Shown piece after piece: positions 34,852 to 46,485 of a stretch of 64,000 nt of DNA; within the stretch, counting starts at the first letter, position 1, and every line of letters begins with the position of its first letter. The DNA lies in assembly GCF_000725885.1 (NCBI RefSeq), contig NZ_JODR01000007.1, positions 62,001-126,000 on the forward strand, given 5' to 3'. The notes beneath the pieces are model-generated. The model was not told the DNA's origin and made no database searches. It saw only the letters and a list, made by a program, of their open reading frames with translations. A program made the position numbers and the translations under genes. Origin of the DNA: Streptomyces albus subsp. albus. GTDB lineage: Bacteria; Actinomycetota; Actinomycetes; Streptomycetales; Streptomycetaceae.

Positions 34852-35151
34852 TCAGGAGTGCGCCTGGGCGTGGGTCCGCTGCTCGCCGTCCCGACGCTCC
34901 GGGTGGCGGGCCTGGTGCGCCTCCCGGTGGGCCCGGGCCTGCTCCGCGGTCAGCCCCTTGGACTTCTTCTGTCCGAGCCCCGCCGCGCTCATGATGCCGC
35001 CCACCACCGCGGCCACCGCGAGGAGGACCAGCCCGGCGATCACACCGGCGGGCTTGGCCATCACCGTGAAGACGGAGCCCACGCAGAACCCGACGAAGGC
35101 GATGATCACGCCGGTCCAGGCGGCCGGGGTGTGTCCGTGGCTGTGCGCCAT
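34852..35151 (-). CDS. HGxxPAAW family membrane protein
   Basis: The 99-aa protein begins MAHSHGHTPAAWTGV, the motif that names this actinobacterial family. Two hydrophobic helices (VIIAFVGFCVGSVFTVM and AGVIAGLVLLAVAAVVGGIM) follow, then a basic tail (AHREAHQARHPERRDGEQ). ATG 35151 has AAGGAG at 6 bases; an in-frame ATG-like start at 35169 is less likely. The function is unknown; it co-occurs with trp genes. Confidence 0.87.
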   Translation of the reverse strand: MAHSHGHTPAAWTGVIIAFVGFCVGSVFTVMAKPAGVIAGLVLLAVAAVVGGIMSAAGLGQKKSKGLTAEQARAHREAHQARHPERRDGEQRTHAQAHS

Positions 35152-35278
35152 GAAAACTCCTTGAGTCACAACATGAAGTTGGGGCCACCGGCCCGTTCAA
35201 GACCATTCTCCCTCCTACCCGCCGACGGCGCGGCACGGGGGTGGCCCGAACGGGCAGCGCACGGCCGGGTGCGCGGAG

Positions 35279-35995
35279 TCAGGCGGTGCCGGAAGTGGTG
35301 GGGTCCTCGCCCCGGTCCAGCGCCTTCCACAGGTCCTCGGGCCGGTCGGGGTCCACGCGCTGCGGACGTGCGGCCCGCTGGCGCAGCGGTACCCGCTCGT
35401 AGCGGGCGCTGCCGGACATGGAGGGCCAGCGCGGCCCGTACCGCAGGGCCAGCAGCCCGGCGACGACGAGCAGCGCGCCGCCCGCAGCCGAGACGTACGG
35501 CCAGGCGGTGACGTCCACGGCGCCGATGCCGCTGTCGGACAGTCCGCTGGCCTCGGCCGCCTGGTCGGCCAGCGCCCCGGTGTCGTCGGCGCCCAGCAGC
35601 GCGGAGACGGCGACGGCCGCACCGCAGAGGGTGAGCAGTCCGGCGACGAGGTAGCGCCCGGTGCGGCGGACGGCGAAGACGGCCACCAGCGCGGCCAGGC
35701 CGACCAGCCCGAGCGCGCTGGGCAGGCCCGTGACATCGCCGCCCTCGGCGCTGACGGGTACCCGGCCCTGGGCGAAGCCGGCCGTGGAGGTGCTCCAGGT
35801 CTGCCCGGCGGAGATCAGCGCGAGCGCGGCGCCCAGTGCGCCGGCCAGCAGCGCCACCGCGAGCGCGACCCGGGAGGCACGTGAGCGTGCGGCCCCGCCG
35901 GAGGCCGTGGCGGGGCCGTCGTCCCGGGCGGTCGCGGCGGTGCCGTTCCCGGGCTGCGCGCCGTCCGTGTCCGGGGCGGGGGTTGGAGAAGTCAC
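35279..35995 (-). CDS. Trp biosynthesis-associated membrane protein (Trp_oprn_chp)
   Basis: A 238-aa protein matching the actinobacterial family found beside trpE (TIGR02234-type). After about 38 disordered residues come four helices: [54 protein letters not shown], and [18 protein letters not shown]. The conserved QTWSTSTAG follows helix 1. The GTG at 35995 overlaps the trpE TGA (GTGA), so it is coupled to trpE. Its biochemical role is not known. Confidence 0.87.
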   Translation of the reverse strand: MTSPTPAPDTDGAQPGNGTAATARDDGPATASGGAARSRASRVALAVALLAGALGAALALISAGQTWSTSTAGFAQGRVPVSAEGGDVTGLPSALGLVGLAALVAVFAVRRTGRYLVAGLLTLCGAAVAVSALLGADDTGALADQAAEASGLSDSGIGAVDVTAWPYVSAAGGALLVVAGLLALRYGPRWPSMSGSARYERVPLRQRAARPQRVDPDRPEDLWKALDRGEDPTTSGTA

Positions 35996-37509
35996 CCCTC
36001 CACGCTACCCCCGAGCCGCTCGGCGGTCCGGACCGCCCTCAGCACGGCCGCGGCCTTGTTGGCGCACTCGGTGTCCTCGGCCGCCGGGTCCGAGTCGGCG
36101 ACGACACCCGCCCCGGCCTGGACGTAGGCGGTGCCGTCGCGCAGCAGGGCGGTGCGGATGGCGATGGCGGTGTCGGAGTCGCCGGCGAAGTCGAGATATC
36201 CGACACAGCCGCCGTAGACGCCGCGCTTGGTCGGCTCCAGTTCCTCGATGATCTGCAGCGCGCGGGGTTTGGGCGCCCCGGACAGGGTGCCGGCCGGGAA
36301 GCAGGCGGTGAGCGCGTCGAACGCCGTGCGGCCCTCGGCCAGCCGGCCGGTGACCGTGGAGACGATGTGCATCACGTGGCTGTAGCGCTCGATGGACATG
36401 AAGTCGACGACCTCGACGCTGCCCGGCTCGCACACCCGGCCCAGGTCGTTGCGGCCCAGATCGACGAGCATCAGGTGCTCGGCCCGCTCCTTGGGGTCGG
36501 CCAGCAGCTCCTCCGCGAGAGCCTGGTCCTCGCCCGGGGTCGCGCCGCGCGGACGGGTCCCGGCGATGGGGTGCATCATGGCGTGCCCGTCCTCCACCTT
36601 GACCAGCGCCTCGGGGCTGGAGCCGACGATGTCGAAGCCGTCGAAGCGCAGCAGGTACATGTACGGGCTCGGGTTGGTGGCCCGCAGCACCCGGTAGACG
36701 TCCAGGGCACTGGCCGTGCACCGGGCCTCGAACCGCTGGGAGGGCACCACCTGGAACGCCTCGCCGCCGCGGATGCGCTCCTTGATGTCCTCGACCCAGC
36801 CCTGGTAGGTGGCGCCGCCGGACCTGGCGGTGATCTCGGGGAGGGCGGATTCGGGGAGGGCGACGGGTTCGACGGGCGCGGGCCGCGCCAGGTCGGCGCA
36901 CATCGCGTCCAGCCGGCGCACGGCGTCCTCGTACGCCTCCTCGACGCCGGTGTCGAGGTCGTTGTGGTTGATGGCGTTGGCGATGAGCAGCACCGTGCCG
37001 TCGCGGTGGTCGAGGACGGCCAGGTCGGAGGTGAGCAGCATCGTCAGCTCGGGCAGGCCCAGGTCGTCCTCGGTGCCGGGGTGGTGGCCGACCTTCTCCA
37101 GCCGCTGGACGATGTCGTAGCCCAGGTAGCCGACCATGCCGCCGGTGAACGGCGGCAGATCGCCGTCCTCGTGCAGGTCGCGCGGGGTATGCAGGATCTG
37201 GACCGTCTCCCGCAGGGCGGCCAGCGGGTCGCCGTCGGCGGGGACGCCCACCGGCGGGGTGCCCTGCCAGTGCGCCTGTCCGTCGCGCACCGTCAGCGTG
37301 GCGTCGCTGCGCACCCCGATGAACGAGTACCGCGACCAGGTGCGGCCGTTCTCGGCGGACTCCAGCAGGAAGGTGCCGCACCGCTCCGCGGCGAGTTTCC
37401 GGTACAGGGCGATGGGGGTGTCGCCGTCCGCGAGCAGGCGGCGGGTCACGGGGATGACCCGCCGGTCCTTGGCGAGCCTGCGGAACGTTTCGAGGTCGGG
37501 CGCCGTCAT
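35992..37509 (-). CDS. trpE: Anthranilate synthase component I
   Basis: The 505-aa chorismate-utilising subunit converts chorismate to anthranilate with ammonia from a TrpG-type glutaminase (not in this window). The C-terminal catalytic part has [39 protein letters not shown] and [15 protein letters not shown]. Residues 48-51 are LLES, the element that binds tryptophan in feedback-sensitive enzymes, so allosteric control should be intact. The ATG at 37509 follows GTGAGGGGCC. The 56 bases between hisI and trpE contain no Trp-rich leader, so classical attenuation is unlikely here. Confidence 0.97.
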   Translation of the reverse strand: MTAPDLETFRRLAKDRRVIPVTRRLLADGDTPIALYRKLAAERCGTFLLESAENGRTWSRYSFIGVRSDATLTVRDGQAHWQGTPPVGVPADGDPLAALRETVQILHTPRDLHEDGDLPPFTGGMVGYLGYDIVQRLEKVGHHPGTEDDLGLPELTMLLTSDLAVLDHRDGTVLLIANAINHNDLDTGVEEAYEDAVRRLDAMCADLARPAPVEPVALPESALPEITARSGGATYQGWVEDIKERIRGGEAFQVVPSQRFEARCTASALDVYRVLRATNPSPYMYLLRFDGFDIVGSSPEALVKVEDGHAMMHPIAGTRPRGATPGEDQALAEELLADPKERAEHLMLVDLGRNDLGRVCEPGSVEVVDFMSIERYSHVMHIVSTVTGRLAEGRTAFDALTACFPAGTLSGAPKPRALQIIEELEPTKRGVYGGCVGYLDFAGDSDTAIAIRTALLRDGTAYVQAGAGVVADSDPAAEDTECANKAAAVLRAVRTAERLGGSVEG

Positions 37510-37565
37510 GGCCCCTCACCCTACTGGGCGGAGGGAGCCGCACCGGGCGGCTTTCAACCGGCGGT

Positions 37566-37919
37566 TCAGCCGCGCAGCAGCACATCCGCGTCGAAACAGG
37601 TGCGCTCGCCCGTGTGACAGGCGGCGCCGACCTGGTCCACCTTCACCAGAAGGGTGTCCGCGTCGCAGTCGAGCGCCACGGACTTGACCCACTGCACATG
37701 CCCGGAGGTGTCGCCCTTGACCCAGTACTCGCGCCGGCTGCGGCTCCAGTAGGTCGCCCGCCCGGTGGTGAGGGTGCGGTGCAGGGCCTCGTCGTCCATC
37801 CATCCCAGCATCAGCACCTCGCCGGTGTCGTACTGCTGGGCGATGGCGGGCACGAGTCCGTCCGCGTTGCGCTTGAGGCGGGCGGCGACGGCGGGGTCGA
37901 GGGAGGTCTCCTGGGACAT
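37566..37919 (-). CDS. hisI: Phosphoribosyl-AMP cyclohydrolase
   Basis: The 117-aa enzyme opens the adenine ring of phosphoribosyl-AMP in histidine synthesis. The metal site is complete: [25 protein letters not shown], with the conserved [10 protein letters not shown] and [14 protein letters not shown] 37919 gives the family start (MSQETSLDP), though the GGAG is only 2 bases away; an in-frame GTG 21 bases upstream is an alternative. It is separate from the his operon at 48-54 kb and sits directly upstream of trpE on the same strand. Confidence 0.95.
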   Translation of the reverse strand: MSQETSLDPAVAARLKRNADGLVPAIAQQYDTGEVLMLGWMDDEALHRTLTTGRATYWSRSRREYWVKGDTSGHVQWVKSVALDCDADTLLVKVDQVGAACHTGERTCFDADVLLRG

Positions 37920-38032
37920 GGCTCCATTGTCGCCCACCGCGCCCGGCCCTCGTCCGGCGCGGCGGACACCCGCGCGGACACACCCCGCGCACGGCCGCGC
38001 ACCCACCGCTCGCCCGCCGTACGCTGGCGGGC

Positions 38033-38665
38033 ATGTCGACCCATGCCAAGCGAGAACGGCTTCTGCTCGCCGACCTGTTGGAGACCCACGGCCCCGAGGC
38101 CCCCACCCTGTGCGAGGGGTGGCGCACCCGCGACCTGGCGGCGCACGTCGTCGTACGGGAGCGCCGCGGTGACGCCGCCGGCGGGCTGGTGATCAAGCCG
38201 CTGGCGGCCCGGCTGGAGCGGGTCCAGAGCGAGTTCGCGGCCAAGCCGTACGACGAGCTCGTCCAGCTGATCCGCACCGGCCCGCCGCGGCTGTCGCCCT
38301 TCGCGCTCAAGCAGGTGGACGAGGCGGCCAACACGGTGGAGTTCTTCATCCACGCCGAGGACGTACGGCGGGCCCAGCCCGAGTGGTCACCGCGCGAGCT
38401 GGACCCCGTCTTCCAGGACACGCTGTGGCGGCGGCTGGAGACGGCGGCACGGCTCTACGGCCGCAAGGCGCCCACGGGCCTCGTCCTGCGGCGCCCCGAC
38501 GGGCAGACCGCCGTCGCGCGCCGCGGCACACCCGTGGTGACCGCGGTCGGCGAGCCGTCCGAGCTGCTGCTGTTCGCCTCCGGCCGCCAGGAGCAGGCCA
38601 AGGTGGACCTGGACGGCGAGCAGGCCGCCGTCGACCGGGTCCGCACCGCCCGGCTCGGCCTGTAG
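38033..38665 (+). CDS. TIGR03085-like metal-binding protein
   Basis: A 210-aa protein with the DinB/mycothiol-isomerase fold: [36 protein letters not shown] with the first ligand His, and [19 protein letters not shown] with the second. This spacing marks the TIGR03085 family of actinobacteria, found beside hisI in many Streptomyces. A mycothiol-dependent activity is possible but untested. It is divergent from hisI with 113 bases between starts. Confidence 0.82.
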   Translation: MSTHAKRERLLLADLLETHGPEAPTLCEGWRTRDLAAHVVVRERRGDAAGGLVIKPLAARLERVQSEFAAKPYDELVQLIRTGPPRLSPFALKQVDEAANTVEFFIHAEDVRRAQPEWSPRELDPVFQDTLWRRLETAARLYGRKAPTGLVLRRPDGQTAVARRGTPVVTAVGEPSELLLFASGRQEQAKVDLDGEQAAVDRVRTARLGL

Positions 38666-38772
38666 CCGGAGCCCGCCCCCCATCGGGCCCCGAGGCCAAC
38701 GCGCGGCGTACCAGGGGCCGTTCAGGGTCATCCCGGATGGGAGGGGCGGCCGGACGGCGGGAGGGTTGGGGT

Positions 38773-40062
38773 ATGACGTCCCCCTTCGCGCACCTCTTCC
38801 AGGCCCGCCCCTCCCGCTCCGGTTCCGCCTCCCGTCACGGCTCCCCCTCCTGCCCCGCCCCCGCCTCCCGGGCCCGCCGAGCGGGTGCCGGGCGCCGCAC
38901 CCTCCTGGCCGGTGTCGCCTCCGGCGCGGCGGTGGCCGCGCTGGGCACGCCCGTCGCCGCCGCGGCGGCACCCCGCGACGACGGCGGGCCCGCACTGCCC
39001 CCGCCCGACGCCCCCGCGCTGCGGGCGGCCATCGACGATCTGGCGCATCCCCGTGCCACCGGAGTCCAGCTGCGGGTCACCGGCTCGGCCGGGCGCTGGT
39101 ACGGCACCTGCGGGGTGTCCGACCCGGCGACCGGGCGGCCCGTCGGGCTGAACGACAAGGTGCGGGCCGGCAGCATCACCAAGCCGTTCGTGGCCACGGC
39201 GCTCCTCCAGCTCGCCGACGAGGGCCGGCTGCGGCTGACGGCACCGGTGAGGCACTATCTGCCCCGGCTGCTGCCCGAGCGGTTCGGCGCGGTCACCGTG
39301 GCCCAGCTGCTCGACCACACCAGCGGGCTGCCCGACCACGTGGGCCTGCCCGGGCTGAGCACCCCCGAGGCGGTGCTGCGCCACCGGTTCGACCGGTGGA
39401 CGCCGCAGCAGATCGTGGCGACCGTCACCGGCGGCGAGCTGAAGTTCCGGCCCGGCAGCGCGCAGGAGTACCGGGGCGTCAATTACGTGCTGGCCGCGCT
39501 GGTGATCGAGCAGGTGACGGGACGGCCCTACGGCATCGAGATCCGCGAGCGCATCCTGCGTCCGCTGCGTCTGGGGCACACGTTCTTCCCCTCCGCGCAG
39601 GGCGGTGAGCGGCGCATCCACGGGCCCCACATGCACGGCTGTCTGCTGATGGGCGACGGCTCGCTCCAGGACGTCACCGAGTTCGACATGTCCGGCTCGT
39701 ACGCGGACGGCGAGATCGTCACGAGCACGGGCGACATGCACCGCTTCCTGGCGGCGCTGTTCTCCGGCGCGCTGCTGCCCGAGCGGCAGTTGCGCCGGAT
39801 GTTCACCCTGCCGCCGGCGCATGTGCGGATGCTGGACGGCTCCCCCACCCGCTACAGCGCCGGGCTCCAGACGGCCACCGTGGGCGGCGTCACCTTCTGG
39901 GGCAAGACCGGGCAGCATCACGGTTACGCGAGCGGGATGTTCGCCACCCGTGACCAACAGCGCCGGCTGGTCTGGTCGTTCACCCCCGTCGAGCCGGGGG
40001 CCGACCCCTCGCCCATGGCCGAGCGGATCGTGGCGGCGGCCACGGGCACCACCGGTCAGTGA
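38773..40062 (+). CDS. Exported serine hydrolase (class C beta-lactamase/DD-peptidase fold)
   Basis: The 429-aa protein has a Tat-type signal (GRRTLLAGVASGAAVAALGT, cleavage near AAAAAP). The catalytic domain shows Ser134-x-x-Lys137 (SITK), Tyr233 in EYRGVNYVLAALVIEQVTG, and Lys378-Thr-Gly (GKTG). The second motif of this fold is normally Tyr-x-Asn; here it reads Tyr233-Arg-Gly235, losing the Asn. The nearest relatives in shape are D-alanyl-D-alanine carboxypeptidases of the R61 type and esterases. It should act outside the membrane on peptidoglycan or an ester. The ATG at 38773 is preceded by GGGAGGGTTGGGGT. Confidence 0.85.
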   Translation: MTSPFAHLFQARPSRSGSASRHGSPSCPAPASRARRAGAGRRTLLAGVASGAAVAALGTPVAAAAAPRDDGGPALPPPDAPALRAAIDDLAHPRATGVQLRVTGSAGRWYGTCGVSDPATGRPVGLNDKVRAGSITKPFVATALLQLADEGRLRLTAPVRHYLPRLLPERFGAVTVAQLLDHTSGLPDHVGLPGLSTPEAVLRHRFDRWTPQQIVATVTGGELKFRPGSAQEYRGVNYVLAALVIEQVTGRPYGIEIRERILRPLRLGHTFFPSAQGGERRIHGPHMHGCLLMGDGSLQDVTEFDMSGSYADGEIVTSTGDMHRFLAALFSGALLPERQLRRMFTLPPAHVRMLDGSPTRYSAGLQTATVGGVTFWGKTGQHHGYASGMFATRDQQRRLVWSFTPVEPGADPSPMAERIVAAATGTTGQ

Positions 40063-40176
40063 CACGGGTCACGGTCGAACTGGTGAACAAGCCCCTTCCG
40101 GGTGCCATCACAGTGCCCGTACGCCGGAGCGCCCCGCGGCAGCGGGACGCCGCGTTGGACACCCATGGGGGATCTT

Positions 40177-40851
40177 GTGAAGACAGCTCGCCGTACCCGC
40201 CGGCCCGTTCCCGCCGCCTGCCTCACCGCCGTCGCCGCCGCCGCGGCCCTGGCGCTGTCCGCCTGTGAGGGCAGCGTGGGCGGCGACGACGGGACCGCCG
40301 GCTCCGCGCCCGCCGGCGGTGCGTCGAAGGACGCGGGCACGAAGGACGCGGGCACATCGGACTCCGGATCGGCCGGTCCGGGCTCCGCGGACGCCGGCAC
40401 CGGCACCCGCAGCGGCACCGGCGCCCCGAAGGCGGACGGCTCCACCTGCACCGCCGGCAAGGTCTCGGTGAAGCTCCGGCGGACCGGCGGCAGCGCCCCC
40501 GCCGTCCTGCTGAAGGCCACCAACACCGGCAGCACACGCTGCGACCTGTACGGCTATCCGCTGGTGGGCTTCCCCGATGCCCAGGCACCGGTCGCGATCG
40601 GCGGCGGCAAGCCCCAGTCCGTGGTCTCCCTGAAGCCGGGCGGGTCCGCGTACGCCTCGCTCAGTCTGGCGGAGGGCGACGGCGCCGAGGTGCACCGGGA
40701 GAAGCAGCTCACCGTCGAGCTGGCCGACCGCGAATCGCGCGGCACGGGTGCCACCGCGCGGGTCGACGCACCGTCCGGCGCCGGCCTCGCCCTCAGCGAC
40801 GAGTCCACCGTCTCCTACTGGAACGCCACGGCCGAGGACGCGATGCGCTGA
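40177..40851 (+). CDS. DUF4232 lipoprotein
   Basis: A 224-aa product starting at GTG 40177 after GGGGGATCTT. The signal (RPVPAACLTAVAAAAALALS) ends in the lipobox LSAC. A Gly/Ser/Ala/Thr linker of about 60 residues leads to a DUF4232 domain (STCTAGKVSVKLRRTGG, NTGSTRCDLYGYPLVGFPD, SYWNATAEDAM), a beta-sandwich common in Streptomyces surface lipoproteins, with one Cys pair. ATG 40165 in the same frame is possible. The function is unknown. It probably has its own promoter 114 bases after the serine hydrolase stop. Confidence 0.82.
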   Translation: MKTARRTRRPVPAACLTAVAAAAALALSACEGSVGGDDGTAGSAPAGGASKDAGTKDAGTSDSGSAGPGSADAGTGTRSGTGAPKADGSTCTAGKVSVKLRRTGGSAPAVLLKATNTGSTRCDLYGYPLVGFPDAQAPVAIGGGKPQSVVSLKPGGSAYASLSLAEGDGAEVHREKQLTVELADRESRGTGATARVDAPSGAGLALSDESTVSYWNATAEDAMR

Positions 40852-40897
40852 CGGCCCGGCACCGCCCCGCACCGGGGCCGGGACACACGGGGGGCCG

Positions 40898-41791
40898 CTA
40901 GGCCGCCGGCCCGGTCAGGCGTTCGGTGAGGATGTGCTGGAGCTCCCGGGCCGCGCGGGTCGGTGAGACGTCGCCGCGGTGGGCGACGGAGATGGTGCGG
41001 TGCAGTCCGGGCTGGGCGAAGCGGGTGACGCGCAGTCCGGAGCGGTCGGCGACCATGCGCGGGACGACGGCGAGGCCCAGCCCGGCGCGGACGAAGCCGA
41101 GCACCGCGTCCATCTCGCCGCCCTCGACGGCGAAGACGGGCTCGAAACCGGCCTCGCGGCAGATGGCGACGGTCAGCTCCCGCAGGTCGTAGCCGCGGCG
41201 GAACATCGCCAGCGGCCGGTCCTCCAGGTCGGCGACCCGGATGCGGGTGCGGCGCACCGGCGCGGGCTCGTCGGGCGGTGAGACGACCACCAGTTCCTCG
41301 TGCAGCAGCTCCTCGGTGGTCAGCACGGGGGCCTGTCCGGCGAGCGGGGTGATGAGCAGGGCCAGATCGAGTTCGCCGGCGGCCAGCACCCGCACGAGGT
41401 CCTGGGAGCCGTCCTCGTGGACGAACAGCTCGACGCCCGGGTAGCGGTCGTGGAAGGCGCGCAGCACGTCGGGGACGATGCTGGCGCACAGGCTGGGGGT
41501 GGCGCCCAGCCGGACCCGGCCCCGCCGCAGCCGGGCGACCTCCTGCACCTCGCGGCGGGCGGTCTCGGTGTCGGCCAGCACCCGCCGGGCCAGGGGCAGC
41601 AGGGCCTGCCCGGCGTCGGTGAGGGAGATGTGCCCGCGGGCGCGGTGGAAGAGTTCGGCGCCCAGTTCCCGCTCCAGGGCCCTGATCTGCTGGCTCAGGG
41701 AGGGCTGTGCGACGTGCTCGCGCTGGGCGGCGCGGGTGAAGTGGCGGGTGTCGGCGACGGCGACGAAGTAGCGGAGCTGCTGGAGCTGCAT
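40898..41791 (-). CDS. LysR family transcriptional regulator
   Basis: The 297-aa protein has the LysR helix-turn-helix (YFVAVADTRHFTRAAQREHV then AQPSLSQQIRALERELGAEL) and a periplasmic-binding-like effector domain (RLGATPSLCASIVPDVLRAF). It is divergent from sdhCAB with 95 bases between starts, and a perfect 12-bp inverted repeat lies in that gap, so it should control the sdh genes and itself. The effector is unknown; a dicarboxylate would make sense. Confidence 0.92.
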   Translation of the reverse strand: MQLQQLRYFVAVADTRHFTRAAQREHVAQPSLSQQIRALERELGAELFHRARGHISLTDAGQALLPLARRVLADTETARREVQEVARLRRGRVRLGATPSLCASIVPDVLRAFHDRYPGVELFVHEDGSQDLVRVLAAGELDLALLITPLAGQAPVLTTEELLHEELVVVSPPDEPAPVRRTRIRVADLEDRPLAMFRRGYDLRELTVAICREAGFEPVFAVEGGEMDAVLGFVRAGLGLAVVPRMVADRSGLRVTRFAQPGLHRTISVAHRGDVSPTRAARELQHILTERLTGPAA

Positions 41792-41805
41792 ACGGGGAGC
41801 CTAGC

Positions 41806-41834
41806 GCGGATGATAGGCGGCCCCTATCATCCGC
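41806..41834. promoter_or_regulatory. 12-bp perfect inverted repeat, probable LysR operator
   Basis: GCGGATGATAGG (41806-41817) and CCTATCATCCGC (41823-41834) are exact reverse complements with a 5-base spacer. The inner ATAGG-N5-CCTAT fits the T-N11-A pattern of LysR sites. It lies between the LysR and sdhC starts. Confidence 0.82.
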
Positions 41835-41886
41835 AGCCATTCTATGTCTTGGACTGATGCCCGGGACCGTCCCTACCTTCACCACC

Positions 41887-42620
41887 ATGGCGACGGCAAC
41901 CCGCACCCCCACCCCCGCGCCCCCGGACGCGGGCCCCCGGCCACGCCGCGGGCCCCTGCGCACGCTGTGGGGCTCCACCATCGGCAAGAAGGCGGTCATG
42001 GCCGTCAGCGGGCTGATCATGCTGGCGTATCTGCTCGTCCACATGTTCGCGAACCTGAAGGTGTTCTTCGGCCCCGAGGAGATGAACGGCTACGCGCACT
42101 GGCTGCGCACCCTCGGGGAGCCGCTGCTGCGCCACGAGTGGTTCCTGTGGATCGCCCGCTTCGTCCTGCTGGCCGCCGTCGTCCTGCACGGCGTCTCCGC
42201 CTACCAGCTCAGCCGCAGGGACATCGCCGCACGTCCCGTCGGCTACCGGCACCGCCGGCGCGGCGGCAGTTACGCGACCCGCACCATGCGCTGGGGCGGC
42301 GTCATCATCGCGCTGTTCGTCGTCTGGCACGTCCTCGACCTGACGACCGGCACCGTCAATCCGCGCGGCCAGGCGGGCCACCCCTACGAGAACATCGTGG
42401 CCGGCTTCCGCACCTGGTACGCCAACGTCATCTACATCGTCGCCATGCTCGCCGTCGGGCTGCACATCCGGCACGGCTTCTGGAGCGCGGCGCAGACCCT
42501 CGGCGTGACCCGGCCCGGTGCGGTGCGCCTCCTCAGGGGCGGGGCCACCGCGCTGGCGCTGGTCATCACCGCCGGGTTCCTCTCCGTACCCCTCGGCGTC
42601 ATGACGGGAGTGGTGGACTG

Positions 42621-42621
<1 letters not shown>
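41887..42621 (+). CDS. sdhC: Succinate dehydrogenase cytochrome b subunit
   Basis: The 244-aa protein has five helices, the layout of the single-subunit diheme anchor found in Bacillus-type and actinobacterial succinate:menaquinone oxidoreductases: [79 protein letters not shown], and a last helix. The four His residues in helices 1, 2, 3 and 4 can ligate two hemes. Start [10 protein letters not shown] (ATG 41887) was preferred to ATG 41857; both lack a good ribosome binding site. The stop overlaps the sdhA ATG by one base. Confidence 0.9.
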
Positions 42622-44575
<1,954 letters not shown>

Positions 44576-44579
<4 letters not shown>

Positions 44580-45325
44580 ACCTCACCCTGCGGATCTGGC
44601 GCCAGGCCGACGCCTCGGCGGACGGCGAGATGCGCACCTACCAGGTGTCCGGCATCTCCCCCGACATGTCGTTCCTGGAGATGCTCGACACCCTCAACGA
44701 GACGCTGACCGAACGCGGCGAGGAGCCCGTCGCCTTCGACCACGACTGCCGCGAGGGCATCTGCGGCGCCTGCGGCATGGTCATCAACGGCCGGGCACAC
44801 GGCCCCGAACGCACCACCACCTGCCAGCTGCACATGCGGCACTTCTCCGACGGCGACACCATCGACGTCGAGCCCTGGCGGGCCGCGGCCTTCCCCGTGG
44901 TGCGCGATCTCGTCGTCGACCGGGGCGCCTTCGACCGGGTCATCGGCGCCGGCGGCTACATCACCGCACCCACCGGCTCGGCACCGGAGGCGCACGCCAC
45001 CGCCGTACCGAAACCCGCCGCCGACACGGCTTTCAGCCACGCCGAGTGCATCGGCTGCGGCGCCTGCGTGGCCGCCTGCCCCAACGGCTCCGCCATGCTG
45101 TTCACCTCCGCCAAGGTCAACCACCTCAACGTCCTGCCGCAGGGCGCCCCCGAACGGGAGAGCCGGGTGCTGGGCATGGTGGAGCAGATGGACGCCGAGA
45201 GCTTCGGCGGCTGCACCCTGACCGGCGAGTGCGCCACGGCCTGCCCCAAGGGCATCCCGCTGTCCTCCATCGCCGCGATGAACCGCGAGTACCTGCGGGC
45301 CGCCACCAGGAAGCGGGGCGCCTAG
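44576..45325 (+). CDS. sdhB: Succinate dehydrogenase iron-sulfur subunit
   Basis: The 249-aa protein carries the 2Fe-2S motif [10 protein letters not shown] with a later Cys in [11 protein letters not shown], the ferredoxin-like [15 protein letters not shown], and [16 protein letters not shown] for the second and third clusters. It passes electrons from SdhA to the heme subunit. The GTG at 44576 overlaps the sdhA TGA (GTGA), so it is translationally coupled. It closes the sdhCAB operon; the methyltransferase starts 12 bases later and may be co-transcribed. Confidence 0.95.
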
Positions 45326-45337
45326 ACTCGGGCCACG

Positions 45338-46066
45338 ATGAGTGACCCGCTGCGCCCCACCCTTCCCGAACTGGCCCGCCAGGCCCTCTCCTCCGTACAG
45401 CGGGGCTACGACCTGCTGGCGCCGAAGTTCGACCACACGCGGTACCGGACCCCGGACAGCGTCCTGGACGCGACCGCCCGGGCCCTGAAGACGCTGGGCC
45501 CGTTCACCGACGGTCTCGATCTGTGCTGCGGCACCGGCGCCGGCATCCACGTGCTGCGCGAGGTGTGCTCGGGCAGGACGGCGGGCCTCGATTTCAGCAC
45601 GGGCATGCTGACCGAGGCCAGATACCGGTACGCGACGGCACCCGGCTTCGGCCCGCACTGGGTACGGGGCGACGCTCTGGCACCGCCCTTCCGCCCGGGC
45701 ACCTTCGATCTGGTGGTGAGTTTCGGCGCGTTCGGCCACTTCCTGCCCGCCGAGCGCCCCCGCCTGTTCACGCGGGTCCGCGAAGTTCTGCGCGAGGGCG
45801 GCACGTTCGCGTTCCCGATGGCGGCCCCGCCGCGCCCGGGCACAGCGGCGTACTGGACGCTGCTCGGATTCGACGCGGCCATGCGCGTGCGCAACGCCGT
45901 CCGGCGGCCCCCCTTCGTCATGTACTACCGCACCTGGCCGCTGGCCGAGGTCCACCGCGATCTGATCGAAGCGGGCTTCGCCGTCGCCCTGCACCCCCTC
46001 GGCGAACTGGGACGCCGCGAAGACGGCTCCCCACGCTGCCGCCTGCTGCTGGCGACGAAGCGCTGA
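45338..46066 (+). CDS. Class I SAM-dependent methyltransferase
   Basis: A 242-aa protein with the SAM-binding motif I TDGLDLCCGTGAGIHVL, motif II around TAGLDFSTGMLTEAR, an acidic GDALAPPFRPGTFDLVVSFG, and the post-motif LREGGTFAFP. The substrate is unknown; the aromatic C-terminal part (RRPPFVMYYRTWPLAEVHRD) is typical of UbiE/COQ5-like small-molecule methyltransferases. The start ATG 45338 lies 12 bases after sdhB. It converges on the tiny gene at 46112. Confidence 0.82.
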   Translation: MSDPLRPTLPELARQALSSVQRGYDLLAPKFDHTRYRTPDSVLDATARALKTLGPFTDGLDLCCGTGAGIHVLREVCSGRTAGLDFSTGMLTEARYRYATAPGFGPHWVRGDALAPPFRPGTFDLVVSFGAFGHFLPAERPRLFTRVREVLREGGTFAFPMAAPPRPGTAAYWTLLGFDAAMRVRNAVRRPPFVMYYRTWPLAEVHRDLIEAGFAVALHPLGELGRREDGSPRCRLLLATKR

Positions 46067-46111
46067 ACGCGGACGGGGACGAGGGGACCGCCGACGACGG
46101 CTGACCGCGCC

Positions 46112-46249
46112 CTACAGATAGATCTGCCTCTTGCACTTCGTGCAGTGCTTCGCCCCTCGGGGCACCTCGTGTCGGCAGGGCCTCTCCTGATCGTCTTCGG
46201 CTCGCCGGCCAAGGGGATGCTTCCTTCGGACTCCCCGGGGACCGTTCAC
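46112..46249 (-). CDS. 45-aa zinc-ribbon-like protein, last of four coupled mini-genes
   Basis: GTG 46249 to TAG 46112 codes 45 residues. Its C-terminus CRHEVPRGAKHCTKCKRQIY looks like half of a zinc ribbon (Cys, His, Cys-x2-Cys). The GTG overlaps the TGA of the gene before it (GTGA), the same arrangement as at the two upstream junctions. GGGGGC lies 7 bases upstream. I do not recognise the family. Translational coupling and the Cys/His pattern are the evidence that it is real. Confidence 0.6.
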   Translation of the reverse strand: MNGPRGVRRKHPLGRRAEDDQERPCRHEVPRGAKHCTKCKRQIYL

Positions 46250-46485
46250 AGCCACGCCCCCGGTACGAACCGGTACGGGCGCGTGACGATCTCCCGGAAG
46301 GTGAAGTGCTCCGGGTTCCGCTTCAGATGGCGGGTGGCCCAGCTCCGGGGTACCGACCGGCTGGTGTGCGGGGCGGCGGTCCGGCCGCAGACGGCGCACT
46401 GCATGGTGAAGCTCACCGGCTCGGCGTCCGGCTCCGCGTCCGGCACGAGCCGGAACTCACGGAACCGGTAGGTCGCGCGGGTCAC
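46246..46485 (-). CDS. DUF7848-like small protein
   Basis: The 79-aa product (TRATYRFREFRLVPDAEPDA, MQCAVCGRTA, WATRHLKRNPEHFTFREIVT, RPYRFVPGAWL) resembles small Streptomyces proteins annotated as DUF7848: a short beta region, a Cys-x2-Cys, then TRHLKRNPEH ending in a conserved aromatic tail. The GTG at 46485 overlaps the TGA of the gene at 46482-46652. Similar proteins are often found near XRE/DUF397 pairs. The function is unknown. Confidence 0.72.
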   Translation of the reverse strand: MTRATYRFREFRLVPDAEPDAEPVSFTMQCAVCGRTAAPHTSRSVPRSWATRHLKRNPEHFTFREIVTRPYRFVPGAWL

